Shown: positions 43,261 through 52,007 of the stretch, in pieces
How the letters are laid out: every line of letters starts with the position of its first letter
Position numbering within the stretch: the stretch's first letter is position 1
Source: an uncultured Lachnospiraceae bacterium
GTDB lineage: Bacteria > Bacillota > Clostridia > Lachnospirales > Lachnospiraceae
Assembly (NCBI GenBank): GCA_934401915.1
Contig: CAKRSV010000006.1
Location: 147,634-211,633 of the forward strand
Direction: 5' to 3'
DNA: 64,000 bases
The notes under the pieces: generated by a model
The model's input: the letters and a program-made list of their open reading frames with translations, nothing else
Told to the model about the DNA's origin: nothing
Databases searched by the model: none
Made by a program: the position numbers and the translations under genes

Positions 43261-45627
43261 CTACTCCGCAATCAGCACGCCCGCATCTGCCTTTTTGATC
43301 TTCGCAGATACCAGATAGGCGCATCCAAAGAACACACCGGCAACGATCACTCCGGGGATGATCATCCGGATCATGTCCGGATGGGATGCAAAGCCATTGA
43401 CGCCAAACATGGCAAAGACCCTTCCGACCAGCAGATCGGTCAACAGTGCGCTGGATATCACTCCCAAAACAGCTCCTGCTCCCGCCACAATAACAAACCG
43501 CAGAGCAAACGAGAGCCTCAGCTTCGAAGACGGAAAGCCTAACGCCTTATAAATGCTCAGATCGTGCTTTTCCTGATAAAGCATCCTGCTCCCTGTCATA
43601 TAAACCGCCACCATACTGAAGATCAGGCTGATCACATACATTAGGACCTCCAGCGCAGACGCTGCCTGCACAATGCCGTCGATCCCGGACCAGGTATTTT
43701 CATCAATGCTGATCTCCTCTCCAAAGCGCTCTTCCAGATCATTCCGAATCATTTCCGTCTTTGACTTATCCTCCAGAATATAGCAGGTATAAAGGGAATC
43801 TTTTCCATCGCTGATCCTCTCGTAGCCTTCCATGCTGATACCAAAGTTGGCGCCCAGATCATTGGCGCACTGGCTGATTCCGGCTATGATATATTCTTCC
43901 TTTTTATCTCCCTGCGAAACTTCCACCGTGTCTCCGATGTGCAGTTCCATCTCTTTTGCCACGATATCTGTCACTACGATCTCGTTGTCGTACTTGCAGG
44001 TGCGCCCCTCCACGATCCGGAAGTACTCCGGATTTGAGATCACATTAAGCATATAACCCGCCTCATTTAATCTGGCAGCCATAACGACCATCGACTGGTA
44101 GGTTGCATACACCCCGGACAGTTCCCGGATCCTTGCATCCGCTTCCTGCATAACCTCTTCCTTCTGACTGCTGATTCCCAGATCATAAGTCCTGCCATCC
44201 ACCGACGCCATGCCCATCGCCTGCAGGATACCGCTGCCATCATCTCCCATCCAGCTTCCCAGCCTTCCACAGAGCGACAGGAAAAATACGAGCAGTATCG
44301 TAATGATACACGCACTCACATACTGTTTCTTTCCTGAAAAGATCTGCCGCACCGCGATCCAGAACTGCACGCCCTTTCCATGGATCGCCGGCAGGAAATG
44401 ATCAGTGAAAAAGACATCCTCTTTTCCCCGGATCGCCGTGATCGGTCTGATCCTGCTGATCCGGTGCGTCCTGATAAGGATAAACAGAAAATCAAACAGC
44501 AGGATGCCTCCCAACAGCAAGGATGTCTCCAGCGCCAGGATCTGCCCCGGTGTTTTGATTCCAGTCACCGTAATGATCAGTTCGTTGATCAGTCTTGTCA
44601 AAGAGCCTGCAACCGCTACGCCTCCCACCATTCCTGCCAGAAGCGCCGTCAGATAATACATCATCTGGACAGCCAGGAGATCTCCGCCGGTAAATCCAAG
44701 TGCCTTCAATATTCCATAGTTTACATAATCCTGTTCTATGCTGCTGGTGATATTGTGGCTTATCACAAGCACTGTCACCAGCAGGAGCACGATTCCAAAT
44801 CCCACCAGAAAAGCCGAAAAGATATTCTGAAGCATCAGCATAAAGCTCGCAAACGAATTCTTTGAATAGACATCCAGCACATACCGGCCCACATCCGTCT
44901 CCTCACTGATCTTCATCTGCAGCTTTTTAACAGTAAGAGGACAATCCCTGCCCATTGTCACATTGACGACGCAGGCACGCACGCACGCCCCTTCCGGCAC
45001 AGTGTCACCCACACCGTAGACGCTGTCCCGCAGCTCTTCCAGATCCTCCCTGCACAGAAGAAGGTTCTTAACGCCCATCATGGCGCTTCCTTCGGTCGGA
45101 TCTTCAAAAAAACCCTTGATCGTGTAGGTCCGGATCTCTCCATCCGCTGTTTTTACACCGAAGGAATCTCCTATCCTGTTGTCATAGATCGAACGGAAGC
45201 TGATCGGGACATAACTCTCACCCGGCAGAAGCGGTGCAGGATCCGGATCATACTCGGCTGTCTCTCCCTTGAAGATATGGTAGGAATACTCTTCCGGTAC
45301 CGCCTTGAGCATCCGGTGCGGCGCCTGTTCCTTTCCCTCCATTTCGATGCTGCCGTAGACCATCTTCTCCATCGTCACACGCTCTACGCCGTCCACCTTC
45401 CGCATGTCCTCCAGCAGACTGTCGATCTCTCCGGTATCCGCGAGCATATACTGCATATCTCCGAAGTGAACTCGCTCCATCTCCTCGTCTACATAAGTCC
45501 TCGAATTCAGCCAGATAGAAAGCACGCTGCTGATCGTCAGGGTGAATATGAACATCAGCAGGATGATGCCAATATAACTTCCTTTTTGTTTACGGATAAC
45601 GCCACGAAACAATACCAGATATTTCAT
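43261..45627 (-). CDS. ABC transporter permease, FtsX-type with two MacB-like halves
   Basis: A 788-residue membrane protein with an N-terminal span (IGIILLMFIFTLTISSVLSIW), an extracellular domain of about 200 residues, a first FtsX core (about 265-400), a further span near 430, a second extracellular domain, and a C-terminal FtsX core. Permeases like this export or extract lipids or peptides, or act in antimicrobial-peptide sensing; the substrate is unknown. The ATG is placed 11 bases after the ATPase stop and follows GGGGGTGA. Together with the ATPase, kinase and regulator upstream it forms a probable stress-response module. Confidence 0.88.
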   Translation of the reverse strand: MKYLVLFRGVIRKQKGSYIGIILLMFIFTLTISSVLSIWLNSRTYVDEEMERVHFGDMQYMLADTGEIDSLLEDMRKVDGVERVTMEKMVYGSIEMEGKEQAPHRMLKAVPEEYSYHIFKGETAEYDPDPAPLLPGESYVPISFRSIYDNRIGDSFGVKTADGEIRTYTIKGFFEDPTEGSAMMGVKNLLLCREDLEELRDSVYGVGDTVPEGACVRACVVNVTMGRDCPLTVKKLQMKISEETDVGRYVLDVYSKNSFASFMLMLQNIFSAFLVGFGIVLLLVTVLVISHNITSSIEQDYVNYGILKALGFTGGDLLAVQMMYYLTALLAGMVGGVAVAGSLTRLINELIITVTGIKTPGQILALETSLLLGGILLFDFLFILIRTHRISRIRPITAIRGKEDVFFTDHFLPAIHGKGVQFWIAVRQIFSGKKQYVSACIITILLVFFLSLCGRLGSWMGDDGSGILQAMGMASVDGRTYDLGISSQKEEVMQEADARIRELSGVYATYQSMVVMAARLNEAGYMLNVISNPEYFRIVEGRTCKYDNEIVVTDIVAKEMELHIGDTVEVSQGDKKEEYIIAGISQCANDLGANFGISMEGYERISDGKDSLYTCYILEDKSKTEMIRNDLEERFGEEISIDENTWSGIDGIVQAASALEVLMYVISLIFSMVAVYMTGSRMLYQEKHDLSIYKALGFPSSKLRLSFALRFVIVAGAGAVLGVISSALLTDLLVGRVFAMFGVNGFASHPDMIRMIIPGVIVAGVFFGCAYLVSAKIKKADAGVLIAE

Positions 45628-45638
45628 CCCGTCACCCC

Positions 45639-46400
45639 CTACCATTCCATAGAGGTCAGCCAGGCGCTGATCTGTGCTTCCCGGTTCTTCGCATCCTCTT
45701 CCCTGTAAGGTGCAAGTTCCAGCTCTCCGATCACCCTTCCATCCTCGAGATACAGAAGTCTTGTAGCCCGTACCGCTGCGCGGACGTCGTGCGTCACCAT
45801 CAAAATGCTCTGTCCCTTCCGGTTCAGCTCCGAGAGCAGATCCAGCACGTCCGTTGTGTTCCGGCGATTCAGAGCGCCGGTCGGCTCGTCCGCAAACAGG
45901 ATCCCCGGCTCCTTGAGCATGGCTCTGGCGATCGCCGCCCTCTGCGCCTCCCCGCCGGACACCTGCGACGGATAGCGGTTCATCGCCTTTTTCAGATTCA
46001 TGGCGCCCAGCAGTTCCTCCGCCTTTTCTCTTGTCTGCGCACTCGTCAATTTCTTGTCAAGATACCCTGTGATCGCTACATTCTCCAGAAGCGTAAGATT
46101 GCTTACAAGCTGGCTCTGCTGAAAGACAAAGCCAAACTCCTTTGCCCTATAGAACGCCATCTTCTTTTCCTTCAGTCCGCTGATCTCCTGCTCCTTATAG
46201 AAAACCCTTCCTGCCGTAACTAAATCCATGCCGCTCATACAATACAGCAGCGTCGACTTACCCGCCCCGGAGGATCCCATAATGACCGTAAAATCTCCCT
46301 CGTAAATTTCCACATTCACCCGATCGAGTACGTGCGTCTGCACACCGCCGTTGGCGTAGCTTTTGCACAGGTTCTCTGTTCTCAACAACACTTTTTTCAT
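45639..46400 (-). CDS. ABC transporter ATP-binding protein (MacB/LolD type)
   Basis: A 253-residue ATPase partner of the FtsX-type permease. Walker A is GSSGAGKSTLL, the signature is VSGGEAQRAAIARAM, Walker B is ILFADEPTGAL, and the H-loop His is in MVTHDVR. The NRRNTTDVLDLL segment after DEPTGAL is typical of the LolD/MacB/BceA group. It follows the kinase gene after a 63-base gap holding a large dyad, which may mark a promoter of its own regulated by the adjacent two-component system. Confidence 0.93.
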   Translation of the reverse strand: MKKVLLRTENLCKSYANGGVQTHVLDRVNVEIYEGDFTVIMGSSGAGKSTLLYCMSGMDLVTAGRVFYKEQEISGLKEKKMAFYRAKEFGFVFQQSQLVSNLTLLENVAITGYLDKKLTSAQTREKAEELLGAMNLKKAMNRYPSQVSGGEAQRAAIARAMLKEPGILFADEPTGALNRRNTTDVLDLLSELNRKGQSILMVTHDVRAAVRATRLLYLEDGRVIGELELAPYREEDAKNREAQISAWLTSMEW

Positions 46401-46412
46401 GTCTTTTTTCCT

Positions 46413-46449
46413 TTCGTCTGTTTATCTTAGGGATACTATAACAGACGAA
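46413..46449. promoter_or_regulatory. 10-base perfect dyad upstream of the ABC ATPase gene, possible operator
   Basis: TTCGTCTGTT (46413-46422) and AACAGACGAA (46440-46449) are perfect inverted copies around 17 bases. There is no T run on either side, so it is unlikely to be a terminator. It lies 12 bases upstream of the ATPase start. Confidence 0.5.
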
Positions 46450-46463
46450 TTATTAAGAAGTCT

Positions 46464-47627
46464 TTAAGGGGTTTCCACTGGCAGCCCAACCGCAGCATCC
46501 AGCCCCCGCTCACTGTTTTGCAGCCGCACTTCCCCCTGCATAGCCTCTGTCAGATATCTGACAATATAAAGTCCGAGTCCGCTTCCCGGCTGGGCGTCCA
46601 CATTCTTTCCCCGGTAGAATTTCTGCAGCACAAAGGGCATATCCTCCGGCGGTATGCCTTTTCCTTCATCACACACATGAATCCAGTACTTCCCGCCCTC
46701 TTTCTCTGCACGGATATGGACTCTGGCGCCGGGTGCATATTTTCTCGCATTGTTCAGCAGATTTTCCAGGATCTGTGAGATCCTCGCCGCATCGCCGTTT
46801 ACCCACGCTTCCGGCAGCGGCTCCTCCAGCGTCACTCCGTCAAACGCGATCTCCGCCACAGTGCTCCGGATCACCCCGGCAATGGCAAGCCGCCCGGTGC
46901 GGATTTCCAGCTTTTCCAGCTCAGACAGGGAATGTAACACCAGATCGTTGACAAGCGCTGTCACCTCGTCACATTTTTTCATCAGGATTCCCGTATATCG
47001 CTGCCGCTTTTCATAATCTGCATTAAGGTTCGCCTCCAGCGCCTCCGAACAGGCGCGGATAGATGCGATCGGAGTCTTGATGTCGTGGGAAAGCGATGCG
47101 ATCACCGTCTTATTCTCTTCGATCGCCTCCCGCTCTCGTTTCCTGGCATACCGGATCTCCTCCCGCATATGGTCAAACGCCCAGGTAAACGCACCGAAAT
47201 AGTTTGTGCGCTCATACCCAAGGGACGCCTCCAGATCGCCGCCTGCGATCCTTTCCGCATACTCTTCCAGCCGTTCAAAGGGTTTCAGGATCTTCCAGTA
47301 CACGTACCCGAACAGTGTGAACAGATACAGAGCGCCGAAAATCAGAAAAGTAAGCAGCAGTTTCTTCACCAGCCTGCTTTGCCCGGCACCGGATTCCTCG
47401 CGGATCCATTCCTGCAGGCTGTCTATCTTCTCCTCCGCCGGATTAAACCCGTCCGCATTTTCCCCGAGCTGGCGGATCTCATTCAGCCGCACAAGCGCCT
47501 CTCCCCTTTGCTGCTCTCCGGTCAGCTCCGTGCCCGCGCTGTAAAGCAGCAGTCCAACCAAGCCCAGAAGCAACAGAAGAAAACCTCCCATGACCTTCCA
47601 AAGTTTTGCTCTCAGTTCCTCACGCAT
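46464..47627 (-). CDS. Sensor histidine kinase of the ABC-transporter module
   Basis: A 387-residue membrane kinase: N-terminal span (VMGGFLLLLLGLVGLLLYSA), a short extracellular loop of about 75 residues, a second span (LLLTFLIFGALYLFTLFGYV), HAMP (ILKPFERLEEYAERIAGGDL), H-box LSHDIKTPIASI, N-box NLLNNARKYA, G1 CDEGKGIP and G2 GSGLGLYIV. All catalytic motifs look intact. The start overlaps the regulator stop by eight bases (ATGCGTGA). It is co-encoded with the response regulator and precedes the ABC pair. Confidence 0.93.
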   Translation of the reverse strand: MREELRAKLWKVMGGFLLLLLGLVGLLLYSAGTELTGEQQRGEALVRLNEIRQLGENADGFNPAEEKIDSLQEWIREESGAGQSRLVKKLLLTFLIFGALYLFTLFGYVYWKILKPFERLEEYAERIAGGDLEASLGYERTNYFGAFTWAFDHMREEIRYARKREREAIEENKTVIASLSHDIKTPIASIRACSEALEANLNADYEKRQRYTGILMKKCDEVTALVNDLVLHSLSELEKLEIRTGRLAIAGVIRSTVAEIAFDGVTLEEPLPEAWVNGDAARISQILENLLNNARKYAPGARVHIRAEKEGGKYWIHVCDEGKGIPPEDMPFVLQKFYRGKNVDAQPGSGLGLYIVRYLTEAMQGEVRLQNSERGLDAAVGLPVETP

Positions 47628-48336
47628 CTGTCCGCTCTCCCGTCTCAGTCTCGTCCATATCCAACCGGTATCCCACGCCCCAGACTGTCCTGATATAGAC
47701 CGGATGCGCCGGATCCTCCTCCAGCTTCTCCCGCAGCCAGCGGATATGGACCGCCACTGTCGCAAGCTCCGTCTCCGACAAAAGCCCCCATACATCCCGC
47801 AGGATCTGCTCTTTGCTCACCGCATTTCCCTGATGCCCGCACAGATAGGCAAGCACGTCAAATTCCTTCAGGGCAAGCCGGATCTCCTGCCCTTTCCGCG
47901 TCACCTTCCGTCTCCCGACATCAACCGTCACCGCTCCGAAATGATAGCATGGTTCCTGATCGTCCTCCCCATAAGTCCTGCGAATCAACGCCTTGATCCG
48001 CGCCAACAGCTCCTTTAGGGAATAAGGCTTCTCCAGATAATCATCCCCGCCGATGTCCAGTCCCTTGATCTTGTCCTCTTCCCCGGTCCTGGCGCTTGCA
48101 AAGATCACCGGTACCTTCGAAATGCGGCGCAGCTCCTGGCAGACCTCGAACCCGCTCATGCCCGGCAGATTGATATCCAGCAGGATCAGTTGAAACTGCA
48201 CATTTTCCAAAAGCGCGAACGCCTCGTCCGGATCCGCCGCGCTCATCACCTCATAGCCGTAGCTTTCCAGTGTGTCCGCTGTGATAAAAGACAGATCCCG
48301 GTCGTCGTCTACGATCAAAATATTATGTTTTGCCAT
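47620..48336 (-). CDS. OmpR-family response regulator of the ABC-transporter module
   Basis: A 238-residue regulator with receiver domain (VDDDRD, phospho-acceptor Asp in LLDINLPGMSG, KPYS) and a C-terminal winged helix (ALKEFDVLAYLCGHQGNAVS, VHIRWLREKLEEDP). It overlaps the kinase gene by eight bases and diverges from apbE. By position it probably controls the ABC ATPase/permease genes, and the dyad at 46413-46449 is a candidate target; that link is inference. Confidence 0.93.
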   Translation of the reverse strand: MAKHNILIVDDDRDLSFITADTLESYGYEVMSAADPDEAFALLENVQFQLILLDINLPGMSGFEVCQELRRISKVPVIFASARTGEEDKIKGLDIGGDDYLEKPYSLKELLARIKALIRRTYGEDDQEPCYHFGAVTVDVGRRKVTRKGQEIRLALKEFDVLAYLCGHQGNAVSKEQILRDVWGLLSETELATVAVHIRWLREKLEEDPAHPVYIRTVWGVGYRLDMDETETGERTDA

Positions 48337-48376
48337 CCTTAATTTCTACCTCGCCATATTCTCTGAAACATTTCCA

Positions 48377-48405
48377 TTGAAAAGAAATCCGAAAGCCACT
48401 AAAAT
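48377..48405 (+). promoter_or_regulatory. Sigma-A promoter of apbE
   Basis: TTGAAA, 17 bases, TAAAAT, about 78 bases before the apbE ATG. Confidence 0.78.
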
Positions 48406-48416
48406 AAACTAAATGG

Positions 48417-48463
48417 AGCGATCCGGGATCATGCCGTCACCCGGTTTTTCCCTTGAGATCGCT
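48417..48463 (+). promoter_or_regulatory. Nested hairpins in the apbE leader, possible attenuator
   Basis: An outer 7-base stem AGCGATC (48417-48423)/GATCGCT (48457-48463) encloses CCGGG (48423-48427)/CCCGG (48440-48444), which is followed directly by five T. The inner short stem plus T run looks terminator-like. No known riboswitch is recognised. Confidence 0.4.
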
Positions 48464-48482
48464 GTCAGGAAAGGATTCCACC

Positions 48483-49481
48483 ATGTTGTCACGAAAAACT
48501 ATTGTACTGTTTGTCATTTCTATTCTGTGCTGCTTCCTTACCGGCTGCTCCCGAAATGCGGAGCCGCTTTCGCGCACCGGTTTTTACTTCGATACCGTGA
48601 TCCAGATCACTATCTACGATCCGTCGAAAGAGGACGCTCTCGACGGCTGTTTTGCACTTGCTGAAAAATATGAAAATATGCTCAGCGCCACAAAGGAGAA
48701 CTCCGATATCTGGCGGATCAACCACAGCGCAGGCGCCCCGGTCGACGTCACCGCCGATTCGGCACAGCTTCTGGAAACAGCGCTCTACTACGCCGAGCTG
48801 ACGGACGGGCGAATCGACCCCACCATCCTGCCAGTGGCTTCCCTCTGGAATTTCGGCTCAGACAAATCACCTTCCATCCCGGATCCCTCCGCCCTGAAAG
48901 AAGCGTTATCCCACGTAGATTACCACACCGTCAGAATGGAAGAAAAAGGAGATTCCTATCTCGTGACGCTGGATGATCCGCAGGCCATGATCGATCTCGG
49001 TTTTATCGCCAAGGGGTACATCGCTGACCGCATGAAAGACTATCTGCTCTCACTGGACATCTCCAGTGCCTGCATCAACCTTGGCGGCAACGTTGTCACC
49101 ATCGGCGATAAGCCGGATGGTTCGCCTTTCCGCATCGGGATTCAGGAGCCATTCGCCGCGGAAGGAACGCCCATCACCGTGGTCGCGCTCTCGGACGCCT
49201 CGCTGGTATCCTCCGGCGTCTATGAACGCTATTTCTATCAGGATGACGTTCTCTATCACCATATTTTGGATCCTGCCACAGGTTACCCCGTAGAAAACAA
49301 TTTAGCAGGTGTGACCATTCTGTCCCCCGGATCTGTCGAGGGGGACGCCCTGTCTACCACCTGCTATTGTCTTGGTCTGAGTGACGGCATGAAGCTGATC
49401 GAATCGCTTGAAGGTGTGGAGGCGGTCTTTATCACGAAGGATAACACGCTCCACTACTCAAGCGGATTCCCTCAATCCTAG
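48483..49481 (+). CDS. apbE: FAD:protein FMN transferase, lipoprotein
   Basis: This enzyme attaches FMN from FAD to a Thr in target proteins such as the RnfD and RnfG subunits, on the outer face of the membrane. The 332-residue protein has a lipoprotein signal (IVLFVISILCCFLTGCS; lipobox LTGC, Cys 20), FDTVIQITIYD, the conserved INLGGNVVTIGDKPDG and the Mg/FAD region SPGSVEGDALSTTCYCLG. AAAGGA lies before the ATG. The rnf operon begins 6 kb away with the aldo/keto reductase between them, and both RnfD and RnfG here contain the target motif. Confidence 0.95.
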   Translation: MLSRKTIVLFVISILCCFLTGCSRNAEPLSRTGFYFDTVIQITIYDPSKEDALDGCFALAEKYENMLSATKENSDIWRINHSAGAPVDVTADSAQLLETALYYAELTDGRIDPTILPVASLWNFGSDKSPSIPDPSALKEALSHVDYHTVRMEEKGDSYLVTLDDPQAMIDLGFIAKGYIADRMKDYLLSLDISSACINLGGNVVTIGDKPDGSPFRIGIQEPFAAEGTPITVVALSDASLVSSGVYERYFYQDDVLYHHILDPATGYPVENNLAGVTILSPGSVEGDALSTTCYCLGLSDGMKLIESLEGVEAVFITKDNTLHYSSGFPQS

Positions 49482-50506
49482 CCAACGCTCACCTCTCCTG
49501 CCAGCACTTTTTTGTAATCTTCCAGATTTCTGCGGAGCAGCGCCGGTGTATCCAGCCCGTAGGGGCATTTGCTCCTGCACCGCCCACAATTCAGACAGTT
49601 CTCGATCTTCTTCATTTTTGCCTGTCCTTCCGGGCTCAGATGCGCTGCAGAGGGAGAACGTCTTAGAAGCAGCGACATTCTCGCACAGTTGTTGATCTCG
49701 ATCCCTGCCGGACAGGGCATACAGTAACCGCACCCTCTGCAAAAATCGCCGAGCAGTTCTTCCCGGTCGTGTGCAATCAGCGCCTTGATCTCCTCGGTCA
49801 TGGAAGGCGGGTTGTCCTGATATGACAGGAACTCATCCAGTTCTTTTTCTCTTTGCACGCCCCAGATAGGAAGCACATTGTCATACTGCCCCATAAAGGC
49901 ATACGCCGCCGCGGAGTTTGTGATCAGTCCGCCCGACAGACCTTTCATGGCGACAAAGCCCATCTCTGCCTTCCGGCACTTCTCTACGAGTTCTTCTTCC
50001 TTTTCCGTTGCAAGATAGCAGAACGGGAACTGCAATGTCTCGTACAGCCCGCTGTCTATCGCCTCATGCGCCACAGCCAGTCTGTGATTTGTGATCCCGA
50101 TATGACGGATCTTGCCCTGCTTTTTGGCCTCAAGCGCCGCATCATACAGCCCGCTCTCATCTCCGGGCTTTGGCACGAACGCCGGGTTGTGAAACTGATA
50201 CAGATCAATGCAGTCTGTCTGAAGGTTACCAAGACTGGTTTCCAGATCTTTCCAGAAATCCGCCGCCGTCTGCGCGCCGGTTTTCGTTGCCAGATAAATC
50301 TTATCTCTTATTCCCCGGAAAGCAAGACCGACCTTGTGCTCGCTGTCCGTGTAAGCCCTCGCTGTATCAAAAAAGTTGATTCCATGGTCATATGCCTTTT
50401 TCAGCAGATACACAGCATCCTCATCGCTGATCCGCTGGATCGGAAGCGCGCCGAATCCGTTTTTGCACGCCGCGATCCCTGTTTTTCCTAATTGTACCGT
50501 ATCCAT
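49478..50506 (-). CDS. Aldo/keto reductase with C-terminal 4Fe-4S clusters
   Basis: A 342-residue NAD(P)H-linked reductase of the aldo/keto fold (Asp, Tyr, Lys, His in FFDTARAYTDSE, LATKTG and DLYQFHN), extended by a C-terminal Fe-S domain with CRGCGYCMPCP (about residue 262) and CLNCGRCRSKCPYG (about 310). Substrate unknown. Its stop codon overlaps the convergent apbE stop by four bases (CTAG). It starts 48 bases after rnfB and has no promoter evident, so it may be the last gene of the rnf transcript. Confidence 0.92.
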   Translation of the reverse strand: MDTVQLGKTGIAACKNGFGALPIQRISDEDAVYLLKKAYDHGINFFDTARAYTDSEHKVGLAFRGIRDKIYLATKTGAQTAADFWKDLETSLGNLQTDCIDLYQFHNPAFVPKPGDESGLYDAALEAKKQGKIRHIGITNHRLAVAHEAIDSGLYETLQFPFCYLATEKEEELVEKCRKAEMGFVAMKGLSGGLITNSAAAYAFMGQYDNVLPIWGVQREKELDEFLSYQDNPPSMTEEIKALIAHDREELLGDFCRGCGYCMPCPAGIEINNCARMSLLLRRSPSAAHLSPEGQAKMKKIENCLNCGRCRSKCPYGLDTPALLRRNLEDYKKVLAGEVSVG

Positions 50507-50554
50507 TCTTTCTTCCCGTCCTGTTCTCTTCCTGTTTTCTATCTATCCCTGCTG

Positions 50555-51346
50555 TTACAGAATTGCCTTTTTCGGGCACTTCGTCTTGCAGACGCCGCAG
50601 CCCGTGCACTTCTCATAGTCTATGGACGCATGGAAATTCTCGATCGTGATCGCATCCGCCGGGCAGTTCTTTTTACAGAGCTGGCAGGCAATACATCCCA
50701 CGTCGCAGTCCTTGATCGTCACCGGTCCCTTGGCGGTAGAGCTGCACGCCACCAGATGTTTTGCATCGTAGGGAACCAGCTCGATCAGCTTCTTCGGACA
50801 GACCGCAACGCACTTGCCGCACGCCTTGCACGCTTCCTTGTCGACCACAGCCACGCCGTCCACTACATGAATGGCGTCAAACGGACATACTTTGACGCAG
50901 CTTCCAAAACCGAGACAGCCGTCATTACAGGATTTGGGTCCTCCGTTCGGTACAAAGGACAGCATCCGGCAGTCCTCGATCCCGGAATAGTCATAGTCCA
51001 TCCTGGTGCGCTGCTTATCGCCCTGACACTTCACGAAAGCGACCTTTCTGCCGCCCGCCTGCGCCTCAACGCCCATGATCTCTGCAATCTGTGCGCCGAC
51101 CTTCTCTCCACCGACCGGGCAGGCATTGACCGGCGCCTCTCCCTTGGCGATCGCCGCCGCAAGACCGGAGCACCCTGCATAGCCGCAGCCGCCGCAGTTA
51201 TTTCCGGGAAGCGCCGCCAGCACAGCCTCTTCCTTTTCATCCACTTCCACTTTAAATTTGATCCCGGCAACACCCAGAAACAGTCCAACGAACAACCCGA
51301 CTGCGCCAACGATCAGTGTCGCCACAATAATTCCGGTTATATTCAT
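50555..51346 (-). CDS. rnfB: Rnf complex subunit RnfB (ferredoxin entry subunit)
   Basis: A 263-residue membrane-anchored Fe-S protein that accepts electrons from reduced ferredoxin. It has one N-terminal span, the RnfB cluster motif NNCGGCGYAGC (about residue 47), then four Cys-rich segments: DGCLGFGSCVKVCP, CKACGKCVAVCP, CIACQLCKKNCP and CTGCGVCKTKCP. The real start is taken as the ATG at 51346; the longer TTG at 51352 adds two residues only. It follows rnfA after a 76-base gap. Confidence 0.96.
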   Translation of the reverse strand: MNITGIIVATLIVGAVGLFVGLFLGVAGIKFKVEVDEKEEAVLAALPGNNCGGCGYAGCSGLAAAIAKGEAPVNACPVGGEKVGAQIAEIMGVEAQAGGRKVAFVKCQGDKQRTRMDYDYSGIEDCRMLSFVPNGGPKSCNDGCLGFGSCVKVCPFDAIHVVDGVAVVDKEACKACGKCVAVCPKKLIELVPYDAKHLVACSSTAKGPVTIKDCDVGCIACQLCKKNCPADAITIENFHASIDYEKCTGCGVCKTKCPKKAIL

Positions 51347-51428
51347 AAACAACCCTCATTTCTACGCATATTTTCCGCACAATGTATTACTTCGCTACTC
51401 CACCCGGATCTTCCCGGAAACGCCCGCC

Positions 51429-52007
51429 TTAGAGCAGACCGGAAAATCCACAGAAAGCGATCGCCATAAGCCCTGCTGTGACTAGCACGATCGGCATTCC
51501 CTTAAAGGACTCCGGAATGTCGTTATGTCCGATCTTCTCCCGGATCCCGGCAAGAATAATGATCGAGATGGTAAAGCCGGATGCCGTTGCAAATCCGTTG
51601 ACGATACCGGCTACAATGCCATAGTTTTTCTGCACATTCGTAAGCGCTACTCCGAGCACGGCACAGTTTGTCGTGATCAGAGGGAGATACACGCCAAGAG
51701 ACTCATAGAGTCCCTGCATATACTTTTTCAGGAACATTTCCACAAACTGTACCAGCGCGGCGATGACCAGGATAAACACGATCGTCTGAAGGTAGGTGAT
51801 GTCAAAAGGCACCAGAATGTACTTGTAGATCACGCCTGCCACAGCGGACGCCAGTGTAATGACAAAGATTACGGACACGCCCATTCCCGTCGCCGTCTCT
51901 GTTTTCTTGGACACGCCGAGGAACGGGCACAGTCCAAGGAACTGACTCAGCACAACATTGTTTACAAGGGATGAGGAAATCAGGATCACCAACAATTCTT
52001 TAATCAT
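51429..52007 (-). CDS. rnfA: Rnf complex subunit RnfA
   Basis: A 192-residue integral membrane protein with six spans, part of the ion-translocating core. MIKELLVILISSSLVNNVVL and SQFLGLCPFLGVSKK near the N-terminus are conserved RnfA segments, including a Cys used for a membrane Fe-S site shared with RnfE. The start overlaps the rnfE stop by eight bases, so the two are translationally coupled; an upstream Arg/Lys-rich extension in frame is rejected. Confidence 0.96.
   Translation of the reverse strand: MIKELLVILISSSLVNNVVLSQFLGLCPFLGVSKKTETATGMGVSVIFVITLASAVAGVIYKYILVPFDITYLQTIVFILVIAALVQFVEMFLKKYMQGLYESLGVYLPLITTNCAVLGVALTNVQKNYGIVAGIVNGFATASGFTISIIILAGIREKIGHNDIPESFKGMPIVLVTAGLMAIAFCGFSGLL

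Noticed and set aside
47628-47795. A 56-residue extension of the ABC-module histidine kinase
   Set aside because: It is Arg/Trp-rich sequence inside the regulator gene; the ATG at 47627 gives a typical eight-base overlap and a normal membrane start.
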